NCBI GenBank assembly: GCA_038133505.1
Contig: JAYPTI010000178.1
Coordinates: forward strand, 1-5,704
DNA length: 5,704 nucleotides
From: JAYQUR01 sp038133505
Lineage (GTDB): Bacteria; Pseudomonadota; Alphaproteobacteria; MPNO01; UBA830
Direction of reading: 5' to 3'
The notes beneath the pieces are model-generated. The model was given only the letters and a program-made list of their open reading frames with translations. It was not told the origin of the DNA and did not search any database. The first letter of the stretch is position 1; each line of letters opens with the position of its first letter. A program made the position numbers and the translations under genes. Positions 1 through 5,704 of the stretch are shown here, one piece after another.

Positions 1-422
1 CGGATCGCCGGCGTCTTGAGACCGGCCGTGATTTTCGGGCCGTTGAGGTCCTCGTGCCACAGTGTGAGAACCGGCTCGATGCCCTCGAGGATCTCGACGA
101 GATGCGCCTCGTTCATTTCCACGTTCAGGGGACACACCGCCGCGCCGAGGCGCCATATGCCCATCCAGATGATCAGCTTTTCGATGAACTCGTCGGAAAG
201 CAGCGCGACCTTGTCGCCCGGACCCACGCCGCGGTCCTTGAGGCACTGCGCCACCCGGTCGGCCTCGGCCGCGAGCCTGCCCCAGCTGATCGATTTGTCG
301 TTCTGGTCGAGATCGACGATCGCAGTCTTGTCCGGGTCGCGATCCGCCCATTTCCTGAGGATTACACGCGTCGATTCGAATGGCAGCGCAAGCTCCGGCT
401 GCCGTGACATGTCGATTGTCAT
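1..422 (-). CDS. AMP-binding acyl-CoA ligase/synthetase, N-terminal part (cut by window edge)
   Basis: Translating the minus strand from the ATG at 422 gives 140 residues that stay open to the window edge, so the C-terminus is missing. The part seen matches the N-terminal subdomain of class I adenylate-forming enzymes (acyl-CoA synthetases, CaiC-like and related ligases), which activate a carboxylic acid with ATP to an acyl-AMP and usually transfer it to CoA. Recognisable pieces are ISWGRLAAEADRVAQCLKDR (about 45-64), GVGPGDKVALL (65-75), and IWMGIWRLGAAVCPLNVEMN (85-104), the usual 'one more cofactor-domain strand, then G-A-V-x-x-P-L-N' block. The P-loop (TSGTTGxPKG), the A5/A8 motifs and the catalytic lysine would lie beyond base 1, so activity and substrate cannot be judged. 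The start at 422 is chosen because AGAAGG (433-428) sits 5 bases upstream; an in-frame ATG at 410 is a weaker alternative. It has its own promoter-like sequence and is probably not part of the efflux operon. Confidence 0.88.
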   Translation of the reverse strand, partial: MTIDMSRQPELALPFESTRVILRKWADRDPDKTAIVDLDQNDKSISWGRLAAEADRVAQCLKDRGVGPGDKVALLSDEFIEKLIIWMGIWRLGAAVCPLNVEMNEAHLVEILEGIEPVLTLWHEDLNGPKITAGLKTPAI

Positions 423-427
423 CGGTC

Positions 428-433
428 CCTTCT
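428..433 (-). promoter_or_regulatory. Ribosome binding site of the AMP-binding ligase
   Basis: On the minus strand AGAAGG lies 5 bases before the ATG at 422. It favours this start over the in-frame ATG at 410, which has no comparable purine-rich site upstream. Confidence 0.6.
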
Positions 434-481
434 CGTCCCGCGAATTGACGCGGTTCCCGTCCCTGTTACGTCTCGGGGCGG

Positions 482-509
482 ATTATGTCCGCTCTGAAGG
501 AGGGGTCAA
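482..509 (-). promoter_or_regulatory. Sigma70-like promoter for the AMP-binding ligase
   Basis: The minus strand carries TTGACC (509-504, 5 of 6 matches to the -35 consensus), a 16-base spacer, and CATAAT (487-482, 5 of 6 matches to the -10 consensus). Transcription would start near 475, leaving a leader of about 50 bases before the ATG at 422. The promoter lies wholly in the gap between the permease stop (547) and the ligase start, in the right direction. This implies that the ligase can be transcribed independently of the efflux operon. It is a consensus match only; activity is inferred. Confidence 0.55.
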
Positions 510-545
510 TCCGTCGGGGCCGACCAGGTGCAATTCGCAATTGAC
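505..545. repeat. Small inverted repeats in the permease-ligase gap
   Basis: Two dyads are present. CAATT-CGC-AATTG at 531-543 is a perfect 5-base-arm interrupted palindrome. A wider pair, GTCAAT (505-510) and ATTGAC (540-545), is a perfect 6-base inverted repeat 29 bases apart, one arm of which overlaps the -35 box of the ligase promoter. A further short hairpin (GTCG-GCCC-CGAC on the minus strand) lies between them. None is followed by a run of T on the minus strand, so I do not call an intrinsic terminator. They may be a weak transcript-end structure, an operator for the ligase promoter, or chance. Confidence 0.3.
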
Positions 546-546
546 G

Positions 547-3500
547 TTATCGGTGCGCGGCAACCGGCGTATCGGCCTTGGCATTTCGGCGATCCCGCCA
601 GGCGGCGACATTGGAGCGGATCATCAGCAGGGAGGGCGTCACGACCAGCGTGAGGATCGTCGCAAATGCCAGCCCGAACGCGATCGCGGTCGAGAGCTGC
701 TGCCACCATTGGGTGGACGGCGCGCCGATGGAGACGTCGCGGGTGACGAAGTCGATATTTACCCGCGTGACCATCGGCAGAAGGCCGAAGATCGTGGTGG
801 CGGTCGTCAGCAGGACGGGGCGCAGACGCTGGGCGCCGGTCCGCAAAATCGCCTCGACGGCATCGTCCGTCTCCTTCGCGATCCGGTCATAGGTATCGAT
901 CAGGACGATATTGTTGTTCACGACGATCCCGGCGAGCGCGATCACGCCGATGCCGCTCATCACGATCCCGAAGGGCTGACCGATCGCCAATAATCCCAGC
1001 ATGACGCCCACGGTGGACATAATGACGGCGGTGAGGATGAGGAACGCGGAATAGAAGCGGTTGAACTGGGTGACGAGAATGATCGCCATCAGGAACAGTG
1101 CCACGCCGAAGGCGCGGCCGAGAAACGCCGCCGCGCGCTTCTGTTCCTCGTCCTCGCCCTTGTATTCGATGACGACGCGGGGATCGAGTTTCGCTTCCTT
1201 CGAAATCCATGTTCGGATTTCCTGCATCTTGTTGTCGGCGAGGATTCCGGGCAGCACGTCCGCCTTCACCGTCATGGAGCGCCGCGAGTCGGTGCGTCGC
1301 AACTCGCTGGTCTGCGGTTTCGGCGTACGCGTGACGAAGTTGCTCAGCGGGATGAGGCCCTTGCCGGTCTGGACACGGATCCGGTCCAGTTCGGAAAGCG
1401 TGCGGAACTCGGTCGGGAAGCGGACGACGATATCGATCTCGTCGTCCGCGTCGTCGGGACGGTAGTCCGACACCTTGAGGCCGTTCGTCACCAGCCGGAC
1501 GATATTGCCGATCAGCGAGACATCGGCATCGAATTTCGCCGCCTGGGCGCGGTCCACCCGCAGCTCCCATTCGATGCCCGGGACCGGGCGTCCGTCCTCG
1601 ATGTCCTTGAGCCCCGTCATCCTGTCGAGATGCGCCCTGATCTTGGCCGTTGCCGGCTCGATCGTCTCCAGCGCCGGAGATGTGATCAGAATATGGATCG
1701 GCTTCCCGATCGGCGGGCCGGCTTCCTCCTTCGCGGTCTCGACATGGATTCCGGCCAGGTCGCGCGACCTTTCGACGATGTCGGCGAGGATTTCGTCCGC
1801 CCGGCGCCGCGTATCCCAGGAACCGAATTCGAGATTGATCGTTCCGATGATGTCCGACGGCGTGTTGTCGCGGCGCGGCTGTTCTCCCGAGAGGGTGTAG
1901 ACGGCCCGCAGCTCGCCCCGCTCGCGCTGAAGATCGAGGATGCGCTGCTCGACCTCGCCGACGAGACGCGCCTGTTCGACGACCGACAGGTTGCCGCGCG
2001 CGAAGACCTTCATCACGGCCCGGTCGGGTTCGACCTTGGGAAAGAATTCGAAGCCGCGGCCGTAATGCGCGTACAGCATCCAGGCGGCAACCAGCGTGAC
2101 GACCGAAAGCGCGACGATTTTGGCCGGGTGCCGCAGGGCGCCCCGGAGAAAACCGACATAGAGGCCGGTGAAACCGCCCGCCGCGTCGATGTCCCCGGAT
2201 TCCATCGCGCGCATGCGCTCGACGGCTTGCGCATCGACCGCGCCCGGCTTGCCGAACTGGGCACCGAGGGTCGGCACGAACACCAGCGCCATTGCGAGCG
2301 ACGCGGTCAGCGTCGCAATCAGCGTGATCGGCAGGAACTTCATGAACTCGCCGACGAGACCGGGCCAGAAGAGGAGGGGAAGGAAGGCGGCGAGCGTCGT
2401 CGCGGTCGATGCGATGATCGGCCACGCCATCCGCTTGGCGGCTTCGGCGTAGGCCGCGCTCCGGTTTGCGCCCTCGATCATGCGCCGGTCCGCGTATTCG
2501 GTGACGACGATCGCGCCGTCGACCAGCAGACCGACGGAAAGGATGAGAGAGAACAGGACGACGATGTTCACCGTCAGCCCGAAGGCGGCGAGCACGAGAA
2601 TGCCGGTGAGGAACGAGCCCGGAATGGCGATGCCCACCAGCAGGCCGGTGCGAAGCCCGAGCGCGCCGACGACGATGATCATCACGAGCAGGACCGCCGA
2701 CAGGACGTTGTTCTGCAGGTCGCTGAGCATCACGCGGATGTTCTTGGAATCGTCGTTCGAGAAGGAGACCGCGATGTTCTCGGGCCAGTTGCGCTGCGCC
2801 TCCCCGACGACCTGTTTGACGCGATTGACGGTCTCGATGATGTTCTCGCCGGACCGTTTCTTGACCTCCAGCGAGATTGCCGGCTTTCCGTCGAGCCGGG
2901 CGAAGGTCTGGCGGTCCTTGAAGGTCCGGCGAACCGACGTGACGTCGCGCACGGTCACGACGCTGTCGCCGTTGACCTTGAGCGGCATGTTGAGGATGTC
3001 GTTCACGTTCTCGAACAGTCCCGGCACCTTCACCGCGAAGCTGCCCCGGTCGGATCGAAGCTTGCCGGCGGCGATCAGCTTGTTCGACCGGTTGATCGAA
3101 TCGAGGATCAGCTTGGGGTCGAGCGCATATGAATCGAGCAGGAGCGGGTCGATGATCAGCTCGACCTGTTCGTCGCGGTCGCCGCCGATATTGACCTCGA
3201 GAACGCTCGACAGGCCTTCCAGCGTCTCCTGCAGGTCGCGGGCGAGTTTGAGCAGCGTCCGCTCCGGAACGTCGCCGCCCAGCGTCACGACGAGGACCGG
3301 AAACAGCCCGAAATTCACTTCGTTCACGCGCGGCTCTTCCGCGTCCTCGGGCAGTTCCGTCTTGGCGATGTCGACTTTTTCGCGGACGTCCTGGAGGGCC
3401 TTGTCCGCGTCGAATCCGGCCTCGAATTCGAGCAGCACGTTCGCACCGCCCTGGAAGGCGGTCGACCGCATCTCCTTCACGCTCTCGACCGATTTCAGCT

Positions 3501-3708
3501 CGGTCTCCATGGGCCGGACCAGCAGGCGTTCCGCGTCCTCGGGCGAAATGCCTTCGAGCGTCATCGAGACGTAGATGAACGGGGCATTGACGTCCGGCCG
3601 CGACTCCTTGGGAATGTTGACGTAGGTCGACATCCCGGCGATCAGCAGCAGGGAGAGGACGGAAATGACCGTCCGCGACCGCGAAAAGGCAGCGTCGATC
3701 AGGCTCAT
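547..3708 (-). CDS. RND-family efflux permease (AcrB-like, HAE1 type), inner membrane
   Basis: This is a 1053-residue protein, the normal length for a hydrophobe/amphiphile efflux RND pump, which exports compounds from the periplasm and inner membrane using the proton gradient, normally as a trimer. The two-fold layout is visible: TM1 at about 12-30, a large periplasmic porter/docking loop (31-332), TM2-TM6 (about 333-483), TM7 (527-546), a second periplasmic loop (547-860), then TM8-TM12 (about 862-1030). The TM4 signature is GLLVDGAIVVTEYADR (393-408) and the TM10 signature GIVVNNNIVLIDTYDR (927-942). Against AcrB, Asp397 matches D407, but D408 is Gly398 and K940 is Asn931; Arg961 and Thr968 match R971 and T978. 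This single-Asp, Asn-type relay differs from AcrB, although Asn in TM10 is common in many RND subfamilies. The start overlaps the adaptor stop by ATGA and has only a weak ribosome site, so translation is probably coupled. It ends in TAA. The substrate is unknown. Confidence 0.96.
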   Translation of the reverse strand: MSLIDAAFSRSRTVISVLSLLLIAGMSTYVNIPKESRPDVNAPFIYVSMTLEGISPEDAERLLVRPMETELKSVESVKEMRSTAFQGGANVLLEFEAGFDADKALQDVREKVDIAKTELPEDAEEPRVNEVNFGLFPVLVVTLGGDVPERTLLKLARDLQETLEGLSSVLEVNIGGDRDEQVELIIDPLLLDSYALDPKLILDSINRSNKLIAAGKLRSDRGSFAVKVPGLFENVNDILNMPLKVNGDSVVTVRDVTSVRRTFKDRQTFARLDGKPAISLEVKKRSGENIIETVNRVKQVVGEAQRNWPENIAVSFSNDDSKNIRVMLSDLQNNVLSAVLLVMIIVVGALGLRTGLLVGIAIPGSFLTGILVLAAFGLTVNIVVLFSLILSVGLLVDGAIVVTEYADRRMIEGANRSAAYAEAAKRMAWPIIASTATTLAAFLPLLFWPGLVGEFMKFLPITLIATLTASLAMALVFVPTLGAQFGKPGAVDAQAVERMRAMESGDIDAAGGFTGLYVGFLRGALRHPAKIVALSVVTLVAAWMLYAHYGRGFEFFPKVEPDRAVMKVFARGNLSVVEQARLVGEVEQRILDLQRERGELRAVYTLSGEQPRRDNTPSDIIGTINLEFGSWDTRRRADEILADIVERSRDLAGIHVETAKEEAGPPIGKPIHILITSPALETIEPATAKIRAHLDRMTGLKDIEDGRPVPGIEWELRVDRAQAAKFDADVSLIGNIVRLVTNGLKVSDYRPDDADDEIDIVVRFPTEFRTLSELDRIRVQTGKGLIPLSNFVTRTPKPQTSELRRTDSRRSMTVKADVLPGILADNKMQEIRTWISKEAKLDPRVVIEYKGEDEEQKRAAAFLGRAFGVALFLMAIILVTQFNRFYSAFLILTAVIMSTVGVMLGLLAIGQPFGIVMSGIGVIALAGIVVNNNIVLIDTYDRIAKETDDAVEAILRTGAQRLRPVLLTTATTIFGLLPMVTRVNIDFVTRDVSIGAPSTQWWQQLSTAIAFGLAFATILTLVVTPSLLMIRSNVAAWRDRRNAKADTPVAAHR

Positions 3709-4787
3709 GTGCCGGCAGCCTGTGCGTCGAGAACGGCTCGGACCCGCTGACCCGTCTTGACGAATTCGTGGCCGACCGTGATCACGCGAATTCGGTCGGG
3801 CAGCCCGCTGATCCAGAGGCCCTCCGGCGTATCGGCGACCACTTTCACCGGCGCGAAGACGACAGTGTCGCTCGGGCCGACGGCGCGAACGCCGATCGCC
3901 CCGTCATCCGCCAGGGCGAGCCAGGCAGGCGAGATGAGAAAGGCGGAGACCGGGGAGAGCGGCAGCAGAAGCTCGCCGGTCAGGCCCGCGCGGATCTTTC
4001 GCGCTTCGTTCGGTATCTCCAGTTCGACGGCGAAGGAACGCGTCGCGGCGTCCGCCACCGTGCTGACGAAGCGGACCGTCCCCTCTACCTCGCGCCCGTC
4101 GATGATGCGGACACGCCCTTTGCGGCCCACCTCGATCGCCGCCACGTCGCGTTCGTTGACGAACCCGACGGCGAGCAGGGGATCGAGATCGACGACCGTC
4201 GCGATCTGGTCGCCCTTCTGGACGAAGTCTCCCTTCTCGACGTGTCGCGTTTCCAGGATGCCTTCGAACGGCGCCTTGATCTGCGTCCGTGCGAGGTCGA
4301 GACGCATCGTCTTGCTCCGCGCCTGCGCCGCTTCGAGTTGCGCCTGTGCCTCCGCGAGCTTGGTTCCGGACCGGAAGCCCTTTCGGGCGAGTTCCGACGC
4401 AGCCCGGTACTCGATGTTTCGCTGTTTCTCCAGGGCCTGCGCCTCGGCCAACAGGGCGCGGCGGTCTTCTTCGCTCTGCCGGGCGATGACCTGTCCTTCC
4501 TTCACGACCGCACCTTCCGGAACGTCGATCTCGTAGATCGGACCTGGCGTTTCGGCGCGAATGACGACGCGGCGCGATTCCTCGGTGCGGCCGTTTATAC
4601 GGATGAAGCGCTGGCGTTCCTGCGCCTCGAGCGTGCGGACCCTGACGGCGGCGAGGGGCGCTTCGGTTTCCGTCGCGCCGACGCCGTTGGCGCTTGCCGT
4701 CTTGTCCCCGGCGGAAAACTGGCCTGAGGCAATCCAGACGGCGCCCCCGATTGCGAGAACGCCTGCGATAACGATCGGGTTTCTCAT
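3705..4787 (-). CDS. RND periplasmic adaptor subunit (HlyD/AcrA-type membrane fusion protein)
   Basis: This 360-residue protein is the expected size for the adaptor that joins an RND permease to an outer-membrane channel. An N-terminal hydrophobic segment (about 4-22) follows a short basic start, and there is no lipobox cysteine, so it is probably held by an uncleaved inner-membrane anchor rather than a lipid. The lipoyl-like half-motifs are seen at about 75-104 (RAETPGPIYEIDVPEGAVVKEGQ region) and at 169-199 (QIKAPFEGILETRHVEKGDF and following). Between them lies a short Ala/Gln/Glu-rich alpha-helical hairpin (about 106-166). The beta-barrel domain follows, with TRSFAVELEIPN (249-260) and IRAGLTGELLLP (265-276), and then a membrane-proximal domain to the end. 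The short hairpin fits a channel-docking adaptor of the RND class. ATGA overlaps link it to PadR upstream and to the permease downstream. A GGAGG site 7 bases upstream supports the start. Confidence 0.95.
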   Translation of the reverse strand: MRNPIVIAGVLAIGGAVWIASGQFSAGDKTASANGVGATETEAPLAAVRVRTLEAQERQRFIRINGRTEESRRVVIRAETPGPIYEIDVPEGAVVKEGQVIARQSEEDRRALLAEAQALEKQRNIEYRAASELARKGFRSGTKLAEAQAQLEAAQARSKTMRLDLARTQIKAPFEGILETRHVEKGDFVQKGDQIATVVDLDPLLAVGFVNERDVAAIEVGRKGRVRIIDGREVEGTVRFVSTVADAATRSFAVELEIPNEARKIRAGLTGELLLPLSPVSAFLISPAWLALADDGAIGVRAVGPSDTVVFAPVKVVADTPEGLWISGLPDRIRVITVGHEFVKTGQRVRAVLDAQAAGT

Positions 4788-5368
4788 CGGTCGTCCTCCG
4801 TCGCCGGTTGCGGTTCGGCGATTTTCCCGGCTTCCGTCGCCAGCTCTTCTTTCAGCACGGCGCCGACAATCTCATGCCGATGACCTTCGAGATAGTCGAC
4901 CGCGGCTTCGTAAATCGCAATCCCGTAGCCGAGGGTGAACGCTTCTCCGCTCGGTAGGTCATTTCCCTCGCAATTGTGCATTTCGGCGAGGCGGTCTCGA
5001 AGATACGAAAGCCGCTGGTTGATGAGGGCATCTACGCGGCGGGCGGACAGCAGATGGCCGAAGAAGCTCATGAGAAGGAAATCCGACCGTAGCCGGTCCG
5101 GCGCGGGCGTCGCCGAGAAGGCTTCCATCAGCTTCAGGCGACCCGCTGCCGTGATCGAGTATATTTTCCGGGTCGGGCGACCTTCTTCGCGCACCTCGCG
5201 GACGGCGACGAGGTTGGCATCGCACAGCGAATTCAGCGCCGGATATATGGATCCGAACCCCGCCGCATAGAAGTAGGAGAAGGGGCCTTCCCCGCATTGC
5301 TTCTTGATTTCGTAGCCCGTGGCGTCGCCGCGGGTGAGGATGCCGAGGCAGAGTGTTTTGACGTCCAT
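4784..5368 (-). CDS. PadR-family transcriptional regulator
   Basis: This 194-residue protein has the PadR winged-helix domain at the N-terminus, followed by the helical C-terminal dimerisation domain of the longer (Vir-like, PadR subfamily-1) type. Visible motifs are LCLGILTRGDATGYEIKK (6-23), the recognition-helix region GSIYPALNSL (39-48, the family's 'xxxYPxLxxL' signature) and the wing GRPTRKIYSIT (63-73), ending with AAGRLKLMEAF (74-84). PadR proteins are usually repressors of adjacent genes that lose DNA affinity when a phenolic, drug or similar ligand binds. As first gene of the operon, overlapping the adaptor by ATGA, it most likely controls the pump and itself through the AT-rich palindromes just upstream. 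The ATG at 5368 puts the first helix in the usual place and has a weak GAGAG site (5382-5378) 9 bases upstream. The ligand cannot be read from sequence. Confidence 0.95.
   Translation of the reverse strand: MDVKTLCLGILTRGDATGYEIKKQCGEGPFSYFYAAGFGSIYPALNSLCDANLVAVREVREEGRPTRKIYSITAAGRLKLMEAFSATPAPDRLRSDFLLMSFFGHLLSARRVDALINQRLSYLRDRLAEMHNCEGNDLPSGEAFTLGYGIAIYEAAVDYLEGHRHEIVGAVLKEELATEAGKIAEPQPATEDDR
4795..4799 (-). promoter_or_regulatory. Ribosome binding site of the adaptor, inside the PadR gene
   Basis: GGAGG on the minus strand lies 7 bases before the ATG at 4787, within the last codons of the PadR gene. It is the strongest Shine-Dalgarno match in the operon. The adaptor can therefore initiate efficiently even though it overlaps the PadR stop, perhaps giving more adaptor than regulator. 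Confidence 0.7.
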
Positions 5369-5377
5369 TGAAAACGG

Positions 5378-5382
5378 CTCTC
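5378..5382 (-). promoter_or_regulatory. Weak ribosome binding site of the PadR gene
   Basis: GAGAG on the minus strand lies 9 bases before the ATG at 5368. The match is poor and the spacing long, which would fit low expression of a regulator. No better in-frame start is seen. Confidence 0.35.
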
Positions 5383-5405
5383 GGGTTGAAAGAATTTATA
5401 TCTTA

Positions 5406-5433
5406 CCAATGTATATTGGAATGATATATATCA
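5406..5433. promoter_or_regulatory. Probable PadR operator: overlapping AT-rich palindromes
   Basis: Three dyads overlap in 28 bases that are far more AT-rich than the rest of the window. CCAATGTATATTGG (5406-5419) is a 14-base palindrome with 6 of 7 pairs. TGATATATATCA (5422-5433) is a perfect 12-base palindrome. The pair ATGTATAT-N7-ATATATAT (5409-5431) is an inverted repeat with 7 of 8 pairs. Known PadR-family operators are AT-rich dyads, often written ATGT-N8-ACAT; the spacing here is similar but the match is not exact. The location 40-65 bases upstream of the PadR ATG, overlapping promoter-like boxes, supports autorepression. Binding is inferred. Confidence 0.6.
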
Positions 5434-5439
5434 ATTCAA
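5410..5439 (-). promoter_or_regulatory. Candidate promoter of the efflux operon
   Basis: On the minus strand TTGAAT (5439-5434) and TATACA (5415-5410) are separated by 18 bases; each matches the sigma70 consensus at 4 of 6 positions. Start would be near 5403, giving a leader of about 35 bases. An alternative -10 box, TATAAA (5400-5395), has no good -35 partner. The palindromes fill the spacer and cover the -10 box, so a bound repressor would block polymerase. The exact boxes are uncertain because the whole stretch is AT-rich. Confidence 0.4.
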
Positions 5440-5443
5440 CAAC

Positions 5444-5640
5444 AGAGATCGTCGGAAAGATCCGAGGGCTCCGGCGGGCGTCGATCGTTAACGTCTCTGC
5501 CTCCCGAATTGTCGGCATATTTTACAACTTTGCGACAGCGGCAAGCGCCCCATTCCGGCAACCGGCTGAAATCAAACGCGAATCGATAGATGGCATGGAA
5601 ATTGCATGTTTTCTCGGGAGTTTTGCCCGGTAGAAGAGAT
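5444..5640. other. Non-coding stretch upstream of the efflux operon; no gene seen
   Basis: About 200 bases hold no convincing gene. A plus-strand open frame crosses here (5319-5633), but it begins inside the PadR gene on the other strand, runs through the operator, and shows no recognisable domain. A small hairpin, CGGG-AGTTTTG-CCCG (about 5614-5628), has no following T run. The stretch may be the remains of an intergenic region interrupted by the possible insertion-sequence end that starts at 5641. Confidence 0.5.
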
Positions 5641-5704
5641 TGACCTGCCCCCCTTAACCGGGTCCATTTGCTGAGTTAGAGAATTGGCATCTGGATCCCT
5701 CTTG
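5641..5704. mobile_element. Possible terminus of an IS3-family insertion sequence (body outside window)
   Basis: From 5641 the plus strand reads TGACCTGCCCCCC, then TTAACCGGGTCCA. This has the style of IS3-family terminal inverted repeats, which begin with TG(A) followed by a C-rich block and a GGxCCA-like or GGACA-like block. Read this way the element would extend to the right, past 5704. If it is the right end, a minus-strand transposase would stop just inside; one minus-strand frame does stop at a TAA near 5672-5674, about 30 bases from the terminus. No transposase coding can be verified, and neither the opposite repeat nor a target duplication can be seen. The call rests on recalled resemblance only. 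Confidence 0.3.

Noticed and set aside
505..546. Rho-independent terminator after the permease gene
   Set aside because: The hairpins are short and none is followed by a T run on the minus strand, so no intrinsic terminator can be supported.
16..993. Plus-strand open frame (325 codons) crossing the ligase, the intergenic gap and the permease 3' end
   Set aside because: It is antisense to two recognisable genes and spans their intergenic promoter region; the product resembles no family.
887..2425. Long minus-strand open frame (512 codons) in another frame of the permease gene
   Set aside because: It is Arg/Pro/Gly-rich low-complexity translation, typical of an out-of-frame reading of GC-rich DNA, and overlaps the true gene entirely.
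1630..3132. Long plus-strand open frame (500 codons) opposite the permease gene
   Set aside because: It is a shadow of the permease in a high-GC gene. The product is rich in Arg, Asp, Gly and His with no recognisable fold, while the opposite strand encodes a clear RND protein across the same bases.
3768..4727. Plus-strand open frame (319 codons) opposite the adaptor gene
   Set aside because: It has no domain or ribosome site, and its composition reflects the antisense of a GC-rich gene; the adaptor on the minus strand is unambiguous.
5319..5633. Plus-strand open frame (104 codons) running from the padR start through the operator
   Set aside because: It begins inside the padR gene, has no ribosome site or domain, and crosses the AT-rich operator. 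A weak divergent promoter (TTGAAA at 5386) was considered but has no well-spaced -10 box and no gene to serve.
1..5704. CRISPR array, tRNA, rRNA, riboswitch or novel defence system
   Set aside because: No regularly spaced repeats, cloverleaf or rRNA-like sequence was seen, and every sizeable gene belongs to a well-known family.

Overview
The window comes from a high-GC, Gram-negative-type bacterial chromosome. Coding regions are by eye about 60% G+C with strong G/C third-position bias, and the gene content (inner-membrane RND pump plus periplasmic adaptor) requires two membranes. The codon use and protein flavour suggest a proteobacterium, perhaps an alphaproteobacterium, but nothing here fixes the taxon. 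All supported genes are on the minus strand.

Reading in the direction of transcription (right to left), the right edge (about 5444-5704) holds no convincing gene. Its last 64 bases begin with TGACCTGCCCCCC, which resembles the end of an IS3-family insertion sequence, but the body of any such element lies outside the window. A very AT-rich control region (about 5395-5440) follows, with overlapping palindromes that look like the operator of the next gene. Then come three tightly coupled genes: a PadR-family regulator (5368-4784), an HlyD/AcrA-type membrane-fusion adaptor (4787-3705) and an RND efflux permease (3708-547). Both junctions are 4-base ATGA overlaps, so the genes almost certainly form one operon. 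The likely logic is an autoregulated drug or small-molecule efflux pump: PadR represses from the AT-rich operator and an inducing compound releases it. No outer-membrane channel gene is in the window, so a TolC-like partner must be encoded elsewhere if the pump is tripartite.

After the permease stop codon there is a 124-base intergenic gap (423-546). It carries a good sigma70-like promoter (TTGACC-N16-CATAAT) and small inverted repeats. This promoter faces the last gene (422 to beyond base 1), the N-terminal 140 residues of an AMP-binding acyl-CoA ligase/synthetase cut by the window edge. That gene is therefore probably a separate transcription unit.

I see no undescribed system. The points most worth a second look are the altered proton-relay residues of the permease (Asp-Gly in TM4, Asn in place of the TM10 Lys), the dyad-rich operator, the ligase promoter and the possible IS terminus.
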